From Caloramator australicus RC3 (lineage in GTDB: Bacteria > Bacillota > Clostridia > Clostridiales > Caloramatoraceae): a stretch of 47,487 nucleotides of DNA. The position numbers and the translations under genes were made by a program. The stretch's first letter is position 1, and each line of letters starts with the position of its first letter. The notes under the pieces are model-generated. The model worked only from the letters and a program-made list of their open reading frames with translations. It made no database searches and had not been told where the DNA came from. Positions 1 through 7,975 of the stretch are shown here, in pieces. Location: assembly GCF_000297115.1 (NCBI RefSeq), contig NZ_CAKP01000024.1:1-47487 (forward strand). The letters run 5' to 3'.

Positions 1-2
1 CG

Positions 3-281
3 AGATTAAGCAGCAGGCCATTAGGATGGAGCAAGGAAGGATTAAAGATAATGGCAAAGCTAAGGGTATTTAGCAAGAATGGAGGAAATTTAAGGGAAAT
101 AAGTGTGTTTAAGGAAGATGAAAAAGCCTTCAAGGTAAGTAAGAAGAAAATAAAAGAAGCGATAAGAAAGATAAATAAATCTTCACGTGAAGTTATGAAT
201 AATATAACGATATTGAACATAGGGAAAGTAACGCCAATTTACAGGATATTAAAATCAATAAAATATGAAAATATAATTTAA
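3..281 (+). CDS. ISLre2-family (UPF0236) transposase, C-terminal part, 5' truncated by window edge
   Basis: The reading frame is open from base 3 to the TAA at 279-281 and encodes 92 residues. It begins with [10 protein letters not shown], the C-terminal signature I associate with UPF0236/ISLre2 transposases, followed by a basic, lysine-rich helix and ending KSIKYENII. An internal ATG at 51 has no convincing ribosome binding site and sits inside the conserved block, so it should not be taken as the gene start. The rest of the gene lies outside the window. This copy shows no frameshift in the visible part. Role: DDE-type transposition of the element. Confidence 0.72.
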   Translation, partial: RLSSRPLGWSKEGLKIMAKLRVFSKNGGNLREISVFKEDEKAFKVSKKKIKEAIRKINKSSREVMNNITILNIGKVTPIYRILKSIKYENII

Positions 282-322
282 GTTTTTTAAATTTAACAAA
301 CGCCTTGAAACTAGCTAATTTA

Positions 323-335
323 AGGGGTTGTCTAT
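323..335 (+). repeat. Right terminal inverted repeat of the IS
   Basis: AGGGGTTGTCTAT pairs with AGAGACAACCCCT at 47150-47162 with one mismatch. It lies shortly after the transposase stop, as expected for an IS end. Confidence 0.65.
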
Positions 336-381
336 AAAAATTAACCTACAATATCTTGACACTATCAGCAAATTATTTGAT

Positions 382-410
382 TTGAAAAGATGCCTTATAT
401 ATTGTAAAAT
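382..410 (+). promoter_or_regulatory. Sigma-A-type promoter for the ABC-F gene
   Basis: TTGAAA (382-387) and TAAAAT (405-410) are separated by 17 bases, 26 bases upstream of the ABC-F start codon. The promoter lies just outside the IS end, so it does not depend on the element. Confidence 0.55.
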
Positions 411-435
411 ACCTTATGAAGGTTGAGGTGAAACT

Positions 436-2340
436 ATGGTTATTTTAGAGGCACAAAATATATCAAAATCCTATGGTGTGGATGTTATTCTAAAGGACGT
501 AAACTTTAAAATAGAAGATAATGAAAAAGTAGGACTTGTAGGAAAAAATGGAGCAGGTAAAACAACTTTGTTTAAAATATTATCAAAACAGCTTGAACCA
601 GATAGCGGCTCTATTTTTATAAGCAGCGGCAAAACCATAGGACTTTTATCCCAAATCATAGATTTTGATGAAGAAAATACAGTGTTTGAAGAAGCAATTA
701 GTGTTTTTAATAATATTAAGTCAATTGAAAAAAGGCTAAGAGAACTTGAAGTTCTTATTTCTAAAGAAACTGATTCTCTAAAACACAATATGCTTCTTGA
801 GGAATATGGCACTTTAATGGAAAGCTTCGAGGGTTTAAACGGATATGCTATAGACAGTGAAGTAAAAAAAGTTTTAACTGGACTTGGAATAAAACAGGAG
901 GATTTTAATAAAAAAGTTGTTTATCTTTCTGGAGGACAAAAAACCAGACTCTCTTTAGCAAAGCTTTTACTTAAAAAACCTGACATTATGCTTCTTGATG
1001 AACCCACAAATCATCTTGATTTAGATGTCATTTCTTTTTTAGAAAATTTTTTAAAGGAATTTAAGGGAAGCTGCATAATAATATCCCACGATAGATACTT
1101 TTTAGATGTGGTTACAAGCAAAACCTTTGAATTAATAGATGGAATCATAGAAGAATACAACGGCAATTATACATTCTTCATTAACGAAAGACAAAAACGG
1201 CTTGAAGAAAAACTTAAGGACTATGAACTTCAGCAAAAGGAAATTAGGCGCCTTGAAGAAATGATAGAAAGGTTCCGATCCTTTAACAGAGAAAAGAGCA
1301 TAAAACAGGCTGAAAGTAAAGAAAAAATGTTAAACAAAATAGAAAGAATTGAAAAACCTAATTTGAAGGAAAAAAGTATAGGGTTAAAATTTGAAGTAAA
1401 AGTCCAAAGCGGCTTTGACGTCTTGACCGTTGAAAATTTAAAAAAGTCCTATGATAAAGTTTTGTTTGAGAATATTTACTTCAGCATTAAACGCAAAGAA
1501 AGGGTTGCCCTAATTGGTCCTAACGGTAAAGGGAAAACTACCCTTTTTAAAATAATATGTGGATTAGAAGATTATGATATGGGCTTTGTAAAACTTGGTA
1601 AAAATCTTCATATCGGATATTATGATCAGGAGCAGAATAATCTATCATTAGAAAAAACCGTCATTGAAGAGGTTTGGGATGAATACCCTGACCTTACAAC
1701 AACACAGATTAGAAATTATCTTGCAGCATTTTTATTTACAGGAGATGATGTATTCAAACCTGTTTCATCCCTATCCGGTGGTGAAAGGGCAAGGTTATCT
1801 CTTTTAAAGATTATGTTAAAAAGGCCCAATTTCCTTCTTCTTGATGAGCCTACAAATCACCTTGATATATTTTCAAGGGAAGCCCTCGAAAGGGCACTTT
1901 TAGAATACGACGGAACTATATTTGCAATATCCCATGACAGATATTTTTTAAATAAAATATTCGAAAAAATCCTCGAGTTTGATGGACAATCTATTTGTGA
2001 ATACTTAGGAAATTTTGATTACTATCTTCAAAAGAAAAACTCAAAAGATGAAGATATAATCTTTACTCAAGGAAAAACCAAAACACAAATAAGAGAAGAA
2101 AGAAAAAAACTCAACGAAATTAAAAGACAGAAAAAGGCTTTTGAGGAAGAATTAAAAACAATTGAATCAAAAATAGAAGAAATAGAAAATCATATAAGTA
2201 GTCTTGAAGAAATGCTATGCAAAGAAGAAATTTATTCTAATTCAGAAAAAGTAATTGAAGTTACAAAAGAATTAAGCAGGAGCAAAAATACATTAAACGA
2301 ACTTTATAACAAATGGGAAGAGCTTATTAATCAAATATAG
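436..2340 (+). CDS. ABC-F family ATPase (duplicated ATP-binding cassettes)
   Basis: Soluble tandem-ABC protein of 634 residues. ABC-F proteins bind the ribosomal E site and help translation, or protect ribosomes from antibiotics; they are not transporters, and no membrane segment is visible here. Cassette 1 has Walker A GKNGAGKT (36-43), signature LSGGQ (164-168) and Walker B LLDEPTNHLD (186-195). Cassette 2 has GPNGKGKT (361-368), LSGGE (446-450) and LLDEPTNHLD (468-477). A charged linker spans about 240-320, and a C-terminal coiled coil from about 540 to the end resembles the Uup/YdiF arrangement. ATG follows GAGGTG by six bases. It stands alone between the IS end and a convergent kinase gene. 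Whether it is a housekeeping or a resistance ABC-F cannot be told from sequence alone. Confidence 0.93.
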   Translation: MVILEAQNISKSYGVDVILKDVNFKIEDNEKVGLVGKNGAGKTTLFKILSKQLEPDSGSIFISSGKTIGLLSQIIDFDEENTVFEEAISVFNNIKSIEKRLRELEVLISKETDSLKHNMLLEEYGTLMESFEGLNGYAIDSEVKKVLTGLGIKQEDFNKKVVYLSGGQKTRLSLAKLLLKKPDIMLLDEPTNHLDLDVISFLENFLKEFKGSCIIISHDRYFLDVVTSKTFELIDGIIEEYNGNYTFFINERQKRLEEKLKDYELQQKEIRRLEEMIERFRSFNREKSIKQAESKEKMLNKIERIEKPNLKEKSIGLKFEVKVQSGFDVLTVENLKKSYDKVLFENIYFSIKRKERVALIGPNGKGKTTLFKIICGLEDYDMGFVKLGKNLHIGYYDQEQNNLSLEKTVIEEVWDEYPDLTTTQIRNYLAAFLFTGDDVFKPVSSLSGGERARLSLLKIMLKRPNFLLLDEPTNHLDIFSREALERALLEYDGTIFAISHDRYFLNKIFEKILEFDGQSICEYLGNFDYYLQKKNSKDEDIIFTQGKTKTQIREERKKLNEIKRQKKAFEEELKTIESKIEEIENHISSLEEMLCKEEIYSNSEKVIEVTKELSRSKNTLNELYNKWEELINQI

Positions 2341-2369
2341 GCTGTCCTATCGGACAGCCTGAATTTTTT
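2339..2369 (+). terminator. Rho-independent terminator of the ABC-F gene
   Basis: AGGCTGTCC / GGACAGCCT form a 9-bp stem (2339-2347, 2352-2360) with loop TATC, followed by a T run at 2364-2369. The stem includes the last bases of the ABC-F stop codon and overlaps the last codons of the convergent kinase gene. The minus-strand side has no T run, so it serves the plus-strand gene. Confidence 0.85.
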
Positions 2370-4560
2370 CTATGGCCTTTCTTAGCTCCTCAATTGAGAA
2401 GGGCTTTTGCATTATTTCATCCACATAAATTAAATCCTCTTCCTTTAATTTGCCAAGCCAACCTGTCATTAGAATAAAAAAGGTTTTAGGATATTGTTCC
2501 TTTATTCTTTTGGCTATCTCAACTCCTGTTATTCCCGGCATAGCAAGGTCACAAATAACAGCGTCAAAGCTTTTTGATTTTAGAACATGTTCTATTTCTC
2601 CATTATCAGTTACAACTGAACAATCATGACCTAATAAGCTTAGCATCTCATTGACAGCATTGGCAACATGGACCTGATCATCAATGATTAATATCTTTAA
2701 GCTATTGCTTTCGCTGCAACTTAATGTATTTTCTTTTTCCTTTACCTTAATCTCCCTTATAGGTAGTTTTATCGTAAACTCTGAACCGTAATTTTCTCTA
2801 CTTTCAACCTCTATCGTTCCATCCATAGAAGTTATAATGTTATAAACAATATGAAGTCCTAAACCATTGCCCCTTTCGTTTTTAGTTGTAAAAAAGGGCT
2901 CAAATATCCTTGATAAAACTTCTTTGCTCATTCCTATTCCATTATCTTTTACTTTAATAACAACGTATTTATCCTCATTATAGGAATTTATTTCTATCTT
3001 TCCTCCGTTAGGCATTGCATCAACCGCATTTGAGATTAAATTTACAAAAACTTCCCTTACCTCCGTCACAATTCCTTCAACGAAAGCACCTGATTTTAAA
3101 TCCAATAAAACATCTATTTTTTTATCTTCAACTTGAGCTTCATAGGCCCACTTAGGTTTAGTGATCTCTACTGAATGGATGATAGCCTTATCTATATCAA
3201 CATATTCAACAACCTTATTTCTTCTGCTTGAAAATTCCTGTATTCTTTTTACTATTTTAGCTCCATCCTTCGCGCTTTCCTCTATCATGTCTAAATACTT
3301 AATAAGCTCATTATCGTCAATTTTATCTTTAAGAACCTGGACATATCCAAGGATAGGGGTTAAAATGTTGTTAAATTCGTGGGCAACTCCCCCCGTAAGC
3401 TCCCCTAAAGCTTGAAGTTTACTGGCAAGAAGCATACCATCTTGAATTTTTTTGTAGTTTTTAAACTGAAGTATCATTTTAGCAACTGTTTCACAAACTT
3501 TATATAAAAACTCCGCATTTTCATTTAAGGTGTTATTTACATCCCTCGATGCTAACCATAAATATCCAAAATTAATATCATTATATTTTATCGGCAATAT
3601 TGCACAGGTAAATATATTATATTTATTCAATATTTCCTTAAACCTTTCTTCTACATCCTCGGTATTAATTAGTATATATTTTACTTTATTAAAGTATTTT
3701 TCTATTCTACTTTTTATTTGCTGCGTATAATAAAGTTCAATCATCTTTTCAGGAACATTATAAGCTATGATATCGCTAACCTGTTCTAAACTTGGGGACA
3801 AATCAACAAGACCGAAGGAGGCATAATTAGTATTGCATATATACTTTAGGGTGGTTTCGATTATTTCCCTTTCATCCCTTTTATAAGAAATTTCTGTGGA
3901 TAAATTGCTTATAAATCCAAATATCTTATTCTCCCTTACTGATTTTTCCCTTCGTTTTAAGAAGGTATAAACTATGCCTAGGGTTTCCTCATAGGAAAAA
4001 CTTACAATATCCTTATTATGAACAAATATTTCATTAATTACCTTGTATATGAAATTTGGATTTAGGTGGGTTATCGCAAAAAAGCCGTCAACACCAAATT
4101 TATCGATATTATATATTGAAAGTGCTGATACTGGATAGGATTTAAATATATCATCTAGTTTCTTTTCATAGTAATATAATTTATCCTCAGCATACTCGCT
4201 TTCAAAAAAACATTCCCGATCAGCTACAATAGCCACCCCTGAAAAACCTTCAGCTAAAGCTGATTTTATTGTTTCAACTAAAAGATGGGTATTAATGTAA
4301 ACCTTTTTGTCAACAAAATAATCATAAGCAGAATCAATAACAAGCCTTCCACCTTCAACAAGGAAATTAAAATTATATCCGCACTGCTCCAAAAAAAACT
4401 CTAGCTCATTTATATTTTGATTGTGTCTATAAAAAATACACTTTTTATTGTTTCTAAGGGCCCAATCAAAATAAAGAGCTATAATATCGACAACATTATC
4501 ATCATCTGAAGAAATTAAATGATATCTAACCCCATCCTTGAAGTATTTATCCAGCTCCAT
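2347..4560 (-). CDS. Hybrid sensor histidine kinase: MEDS, GAF, HisKA/HATPase, receiver
   Basis: Soluble 737-residue protein without membrane segments. Residues 1-180 resemble a MEDS (DcmR sensory) domain. A GAF-like region spans about 210-365. The HisKA segment has phospho-acceptor His394 in GGVAHEFNNIL. The ATPase domain shows an N-box around 507-515 (NLISNAVDAM), DNGIGM (539-544) and GNGLGLH (564-570). The C-terminal receiver (621-737) has acidic DD (627-628), phospho-acceptor Asp671 in DLAMPG and Lys719. No DNA-binding output domain follows, so the signal probably leaves by phosphotransfer to a partner not seen here. The start ATG follows AGGAGG by five bases. The upstream region carries a DnaA-box-like cluster. 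Domain identities are by eye; the MEDS call is the least certain. Confidence 0.88.
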   Translation of the reverse strand: MELDKYFKDGVRYHLISSDDDNVVDIIALYFDWALRNNKKCIFYRHNQNINELEFFLEQCGYNFNFLVEGGRLVIDSAYDYFVDKKVYINTHLLVETIKSALAEGFSGVAIVADRECFFESEYAEDKLYYYEKKLDDIFKSYPVSALSIYNIDKFGVDGFFAITHLNPNFIYKVINEIFVHNKDIVSFSYEETLGIVYTFLKRREKSVRENKIFGFISNLSTEISYKRDEREIIETTLKYICNTNYASFGLVDLSPSLEQVSDIIAYNVPEKMIELYYTQQIKSRIEKYFNKVKYILINTEDVEERFKEILNKYNIFTCAILPIKYNDINFGYLWLASRDVNNTLNENAEFLYKVCETVAKMILQFKNYKKIQDGMLLASKLQALGELTGGVAHEFNNILTPILGYVQVLKDKIDDNELIKYLDMIEESAKDGAKIVKRIQEFSSRRNKVVEYVDIDKAIIHSVEITKPKWAYEAQVEDKKIDVLLDLKSGAFVEGIVTEVREVFVNLISNAVDAMPNGGKIEINSYNEDKYVVIKVKDNGIGMSKEVLSRIFEPFFTTKNERGNGLGLHIVYNIITSMDGTIEVESRENYGSEFTIKLPIREIKVKEKENTLSCSESNSLKILIIDDQVHVANAVNEMLSLLGHDCSVVTDNGEIEHVLKSKSFDAVICDLAMPGITGVEIAKRIKEQYPKTFFILMTGWLGKLKEEDLIYVDEIMQKPFSIEELRKAIEKIQAVR

Positions 4561-4668
4561 AAATTCCTCCTGATTCTACAATCTTCTACAAATATTTTAC
4601 TAATAATCCCCTTACCTTATCAATAGACATTTTGTACAAAACGATAAAAAATAAAAATATTATGTAAA

Positions 4669-4785
4669 TTATCCACACAATCCACAAACTTATCCACATA
4701 ATTTTGTCTTAAATTTCAAAGGTTATAGGGATATTTTCCACATTTTCCACAGTAAATTTTCAACAAACCTAACATCTTGTCCACA
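4669..4785 (+). promoter_or_regulatory. Cluster of DnaA-box-like sites
   Basis: Six same-orientation nonamers ending TCCACA lie within 117 bases. Two are exact DnaA boxes TTATCCACA (4669-4677 and 4690-4698). The others are TTTTCCACA (4734-4742 and 4743-4751, directly abutting), TTGTCCACA (4777-4785) and CAATCCACA (4678-4686). They sit between the end of tsaD and the start of the kinase gene, about 110-225 bases upstream of the kinase ATG. DnaA, oriC genes and dnaN are not in the window, so this is more likely a DnaA-binding cluster than the origin. Boxes are seen; binding is inferred. Confidence 0.6.
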
Positions 4786-4812
4786 AAATTCGATATGATC
4801 TTAACAGGTTTT

Positions 4813-5835
4813 CTACAATCTTTCCCCAATCTTAAGATTAGGAAAGGCATTTAATGAGAGCTGCGATTGTCTGCCGCTTTTGTATGAAAAATATCCACTT
4901 GATGCTATCATAGCTGCATTGTCTGTGCATAGTATATTTGACGGATAATAAAACTTTAATCCATTTTTCTTGCTTAAAATTTCAAGTTCTTTTCTTAATC
5001 TTGAATTTGCAGCAACTCCGCCTGCAAGGGCGATTTTATTTACGTTGATTTCCTTTGCTGCCCATATCGTTTTGTTTGATAGTACCTCCACCACAGACTT
5101 TTGAAAACTTGCTGCCACATCCTCCTTTTTAACTTCTATCCCCTGCATTTTCATTTTATTTAAATAGTTTAAAACAGCTGATTTTAATCCACTAAAGGAA
5201 AAATCAAAGGAATCCTCTTCTAAATAGGCCCTTGGAAAATCAATTGCGCTTTCATTACCTTCTTTGGCTAATCTATCTATTAAAGGTCCACCAGGATAGC
5301 CTAAATCTAAAGCTCTTGCTATTTTGTCAAAGGCCTCTCCAGCAGCATCATCCCTTGTTTTTCCTAATATCTCATAGGAATCGTAGCCCTTAACATATAC
5401 AAGATGGGTGTGCCCTCCCGATACCACAAGGCATAAAAAAGGTGGTTCTAAATCCTTATGTTCTATATAATTTGCACAAATATGTCCTTCAATATGATTA
5501 ACTCCAATAAACGGCTTTTTTGTCGAAAAAGAAAGACCTTTAGCAAAGGATAATCCAACTAAAAGGGCACCAACAAGGCCTGGGCCATAGGTTGCAGCAA
5601 TTAAGTTTATATCATCTAATAAAACGTTTGCCTTATCAATGGCTTCCTTCATAATAAGACTAATTATTTCAACATGCTTTCTTGAGGCTACTTCAGGCAC
5701 TACCCCTCCGAACTTTTTATGGATATCTATTTGCGAGTAAATTATATTAGATAAAACCTCCCTACCATCTTTTACCACAGCTACCGAAGTTTCATCGCAG
5801 CTTGTTTCAATTCCTAAAGTCAAAAATTCCTTCAT
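4813..5835 (-). CDS. tsaD: tRNA N6-threonylcarbamoyladenosine (t6A) transferase TsaD
   Basis: TsaD (Kae1/YgjD/Gcp family) transfers the threonylcarbamoyl group to A37 of ANN-decoding tRNAs, working with TsaB and TsaE. The protein has 340 residues, the family norm. It starts [17 protein letters not shown], has the metal-binding HIEGH (114-118), the VVSGGHTH loop (138-145) and the terminal CTDNAAMIA block. The frame is open for 38 further codons upstream. I chose the ATG at 5833-5835 because AAAGGAGAGGG precedes it and the conserved family start begins there. It is transcribed alone or at the end of the upstream operon, from which 207 bases with hairpin and G-quadruplex motifs separate it. tsaB and tsaE are not in this window. 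Confidence 0.96.
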   Translation of the reverse strand: MKEFLTLGIETSCDETSVAVVKDGREVLSNIIYSQIDIHKKFGGVVPEVASRKHVEIISLIMKEAIDKANVLLDDINLIAATYGPGLVGALLVGLSFAKGLSFSTKKPFIGVNHIEGHICANYIEHKDLEPPFLCLVVSGGHTHLVYVKGYDSYEILGKTRDDAAGEAFDKIARALDLGYPGGPLIDRLAKEGNESAIDFPRAYLEEDSFDFSFSGLKSAVLNYLNKMKMQGIEVKKEDVAASFQKSVVEVLSNKTIWAAKEINVNKIALAGGVAANSRLRKELEILSKKNGLKFYYPSNILCTDNAAMIASSGYFSYKSGRQSQLSLNAFPNLKIGERL

Positions 5836-5995
5836 TCGACCCTCTCCTTTAATGAAAACTATATATTTTCTATATAATACTAATTTATGTCGAAAGATTT
5901 TTCTACATTTTTCGTCAAAAAAATGCTGATTTTTACAAAATCTTAACACACAAAATCAAAAATGATGCTATAATATAATTGCGGCAACAAAAAAA

Positions 5996-6044
5996 CCCCA
6001 ACCCATTTACCCAATCAACCCGGGATCCCCCCGGGATTTTTTTT
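5996..6044 (-). terminator. Hairpin plus G-quadruplex motif at the end of the nitroreductase operon
   Basis: On the minus strand the order is hairpin CCCGGG-GGGAT-CCCGGG (6035-6019), then four G tracts GGG-N6-GGG-N5-GGG-N2-GGGG (6021-5996) sharing the last GGG of the hairpin, then seven T (5995-5989). The G tracts fit the standard quadruplex pattern. On the plus strand the hairpin is followed by a T run (6037-6044). Position and the trailing U tract suggest transcription termination or a block in the 5' region of tsaD. Structure is inferred, not shown. Confidence 0.5.
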
Positions 6045-6828
6045 ATTCCTTTTCGATTATACTAGTTATATAGATACCTCCTTCTTTTTCTTTGTTTGCA
6101 AGCCTCTTAAAGTTTAAATTAATGTCGAAATATCTGGCAGCAATATTTAAGTGTTGAAGGGCTATCCCTGCATCAATTCTATTCATTTCAATCATGTGAA
6201 AAATATTTTTGGAACTTTTAATATACATATCGATAACATTTTGATTCTTATAAAATCTCCAGGGCTGGCTATTCATGGCTGAAGGTGAAAGCCTTACAGC
6301 ATCCATTATAAACCTCCAGGTATTATCAAAATCCCCAAAACAAAACTTTTCTAATTCCATTCTTCTTTTAGATCCTATAATAAGCTTTATATAGTCAGTT
6401 GCATCCTTAGGATAGCCAAAAGCCACTACAATAACTGGCTGATGGCTATCCTTCATTTTAATTATCTTTTTTACATTTTTCTTATCGTATAATCCCCCAA
6501 TATAACATGTTCCAAGTCCCATCTCAGTCATTTTAAGCACGATATATTCCAGGGCATAACCCACGTTTTCAAGATAGCCCTCCTTTATCTCTGAAGTTGC
6601 AATTAAATAATGGGGTGCAATTATTTTGCCATAGCTTCCTATAACTCCTTTTAGTAAATCTAAAAATTGGCTTCCATCTTCAACAAGATGCAGTTCCATA
6701 TCTATGTTATATAATTTTGGGTGTCTAGATGTAAGCTCATAAACTTCTTCAAGCTCTGCAACTGTAATTGGTTCATCTTGATATTTTCTTACTGATTTTC
6801 TCTTAAATATGGCCTCATATTCCCCCAT
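6043..6828 (-). CDS. Nitroreductase-family flavoprotein (TM1586-like)
   Basis: Probable FMN-dependent oxidoreductase of 261 residues. It begins MGEYEAIFKRKSVRKY, the usual N-terminal FMN-binding RKSVR block. It contains a central GLGTCYIGG loop and a late SPSAMNSQPWRF motif; this late placement is typical of the TM1586-like subgroup with two half-domains, not classical NfsB. ATG at 6826-6828 was chosen over one eleven codons upstream because AGGAGG lies seven bases before it. That Shine-Dalgarno lies across the stop codon of thiI, so the two genes are translationally close. It is the last gene of the Uma2-to-nitroreductase operon. Substrate unknown. Confidence 0.85.
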   Translation of the reverse strand: MGEYEAIFKRKSVRKYQDEPITVAELEEVYELTSRHPKLYNIDMELHLVEDGSQFLDLLKGVIGSYGKIIAPHYLIATSEIKEGYLENVGYALEYIVLKMTEMGLGTCYIGGLYDKKNVKKIIKMKDSHQPVIVVAFGYPKDATDYIKLIIGSKRRMELEKFCFGDFDNTWRFIMDAVRLSPSAMNSQPWRFYKNQNVIDMYIKSSKNIFHMIEMNRIDAGIALQHLNIAARYFDINLNFKRLANKEKEGGIYITSIIEKE

Positions 6829-6838
6829 AAATATCCTC

Positions 6839-7975
6839 CTAAATATTAATAATCTCAACATTATTTACAGCATCATCAATTAAAGCCTTAATATCTAATG
6901 CTTCTTCTGATTTCTCAATATCTTGTAATCTTGGTTTTGTCTTTGGATGTTTTGGAACAAAAATAGTGCAGCAGTCCTCATAAGGAAGTATTGAGATATC
7001 ATATGTTCCTATTTCCCTTGCGATATCCATAATATCCACCTTATCCATTCCAACAAGCGGTCTAAATACCGGCATCGAAACTACACTGTTTGTAACAAAC
7101 ATGCTCTCTAAAGTTTGGCTTGCTACCTGTCCTAAGCTCTCGCCAGTTGCAAGGCAAAGAGCTCCTTCTTTTTTTGCTATTTCCTCGGCAATACTCATCA
7201 TGAATCTTCTCATTATTATTGTAAGTTCATCCTCACGACATTTTTCTATTATCTCCATTTGGATCTTTGTAAAGGGAACTACATATAATTTAAAGGAACC
7301 TGTGTATTCTGATAGTTTCTTTGCAAGGCTTATTACCTTTTCCTTTGCCCTCTCGCTTGTATATGGGTGGCTATGGTAATAAACCCCTACAAGTTCAAGA
7401 CCTCTTTTGGCAAGCATGTATCCTGCAACCGGGCTGTCGATTCCTCCGGATAAAAGCAATACACCTTTGCCTGCACTTTTATAGGGCATACCCCCCTGAC
7501 CTTCTAAGTAGTTTGAATAAATATATGCATCCTTTCTTATTTCTATCATTAAAGTAACTTCCGGATCATGAACATCAACGGAAATATCCTTTATATTTTT
7601 TAATATTGCTCCTCCAACTTTTTTAGAAAGTTCAAGGGAGTTTAATGGGAAACTTTTATCCTGCCTTTTGCATTCCACCTTAAAGGTTTTAAAATTAATT
7701 TTTTTCATATGATCAACTGCAGCTTCGCATATTTTTTCAACATCCTTTTCAACAACCGTTGCCTCTGCCACACCTAAAACTCCAAATACTTTTCTTAGCT
7801 TTTCTATTGTTTCATCGGTGTAGTTTTCTATTATAATTCTCCCAGACTCTTTTATTATATTTGCTTCCTTTCCTATTCTTTGCCTTATATTTCTTATTAA
7901 AAGGTCCTCAAAGGTTTTCCTATTTAATCCCTTTAAGGTTATTTCACTAGAATACTTTACTAAAATCTTTTTCAT
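6839..7975 (-). CDS. thiI: tRNA 4-thiouridine synthetase ThiI
   Basis: ThiI adenylates U8 of tRNA and receives sulfur from a cysteine desulfurase; it can also supply sulfur for thiamine. The 378 residues comprise an N-terminal ferredoxin-like/THUMP part (about 1-165) and a PP-loop ATPase with SGGIDSPVAGY (176-186). A late EDCCTIF motif holds the cysteine equivalent to the catalytic one of enterobacterial ThiI. There is no C-terminal rhodanese domain, as usual for Firmicutes, so persulfide must come directly from the desulfurase. Its start overlaps the stop of the upstream cysteine desulfurase gene by four bases, and this pairing is well known in Firmicutes (NifZ-ThiI of Bacillus). Confidence 0.96.
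   Translation of the reverse strand: MKKILVKYSSEITLKGLNRKTFEDLLIRNIRQRIGKEANIIKESGRIIIENYTDETIEKLRKVFGVLGVAEATVVEKDVEKICEAAVDHMKKINFKTFKVECKRQDKSFPLNSLELSKKVGGAILKNIKDISVDVHDPEVTLMIEIRKDAYIYSNYLEGQGGMPYKSAGKGVLLLSGGIDSPVAGYMLAKRGLELVGVYYHSHPYTSERAKEKVISLAKKLSEYTGSFKLYVVPFTKIQMEIIEKCREDELTIIMRRFMMSIAEEIAKKEGALCLATGESLGQVASQTLESMFVTNSVVSMPVFRPLVGMDKVDIMDIAREIGTYDISILPYEDCCTIFVPKHPKTKPRLQDIEKSEEALDIKALIDDAVNNVEIINI

Larger units (their letters stand above)
1..335 (+). mobile_element. Right end of an ISLre2-type insertion sequence
   Basis: The window opens inside the 3' part of an ISLre2-family transposase gene. About 40 bases after its stop comes AGGGGTTGTCTAT (323-335). Its reverse complement, ATAGACAACCCCT, matches the left end of the IS piece at the other end of the window (AGAGACAACCCCT, 47150-47162) at 12 of 13 positions, so 335 is the probable outer edge. 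The nine bases outside this end (336-344) do not equal the nine outside the left end (47141-47149), so the two pieces are probably different copies. Family assignment is from protein resemblance recalled from memory, not a search. Confidence 0.75.

Noticed and set aside
471-812. A 113-codon open frame on the minus strand
   Set aside because: It lies inside the ABC-F gene on the other strand; serine-rich shadow with no ribosome site.
4669-4785. The chromosomal replication origin
   Set aside because: The DnaA boxes are dense, but dnaA, dnaN and an obvious unwinding element do not adjoin; the genes at both sides are not origin neighbours.
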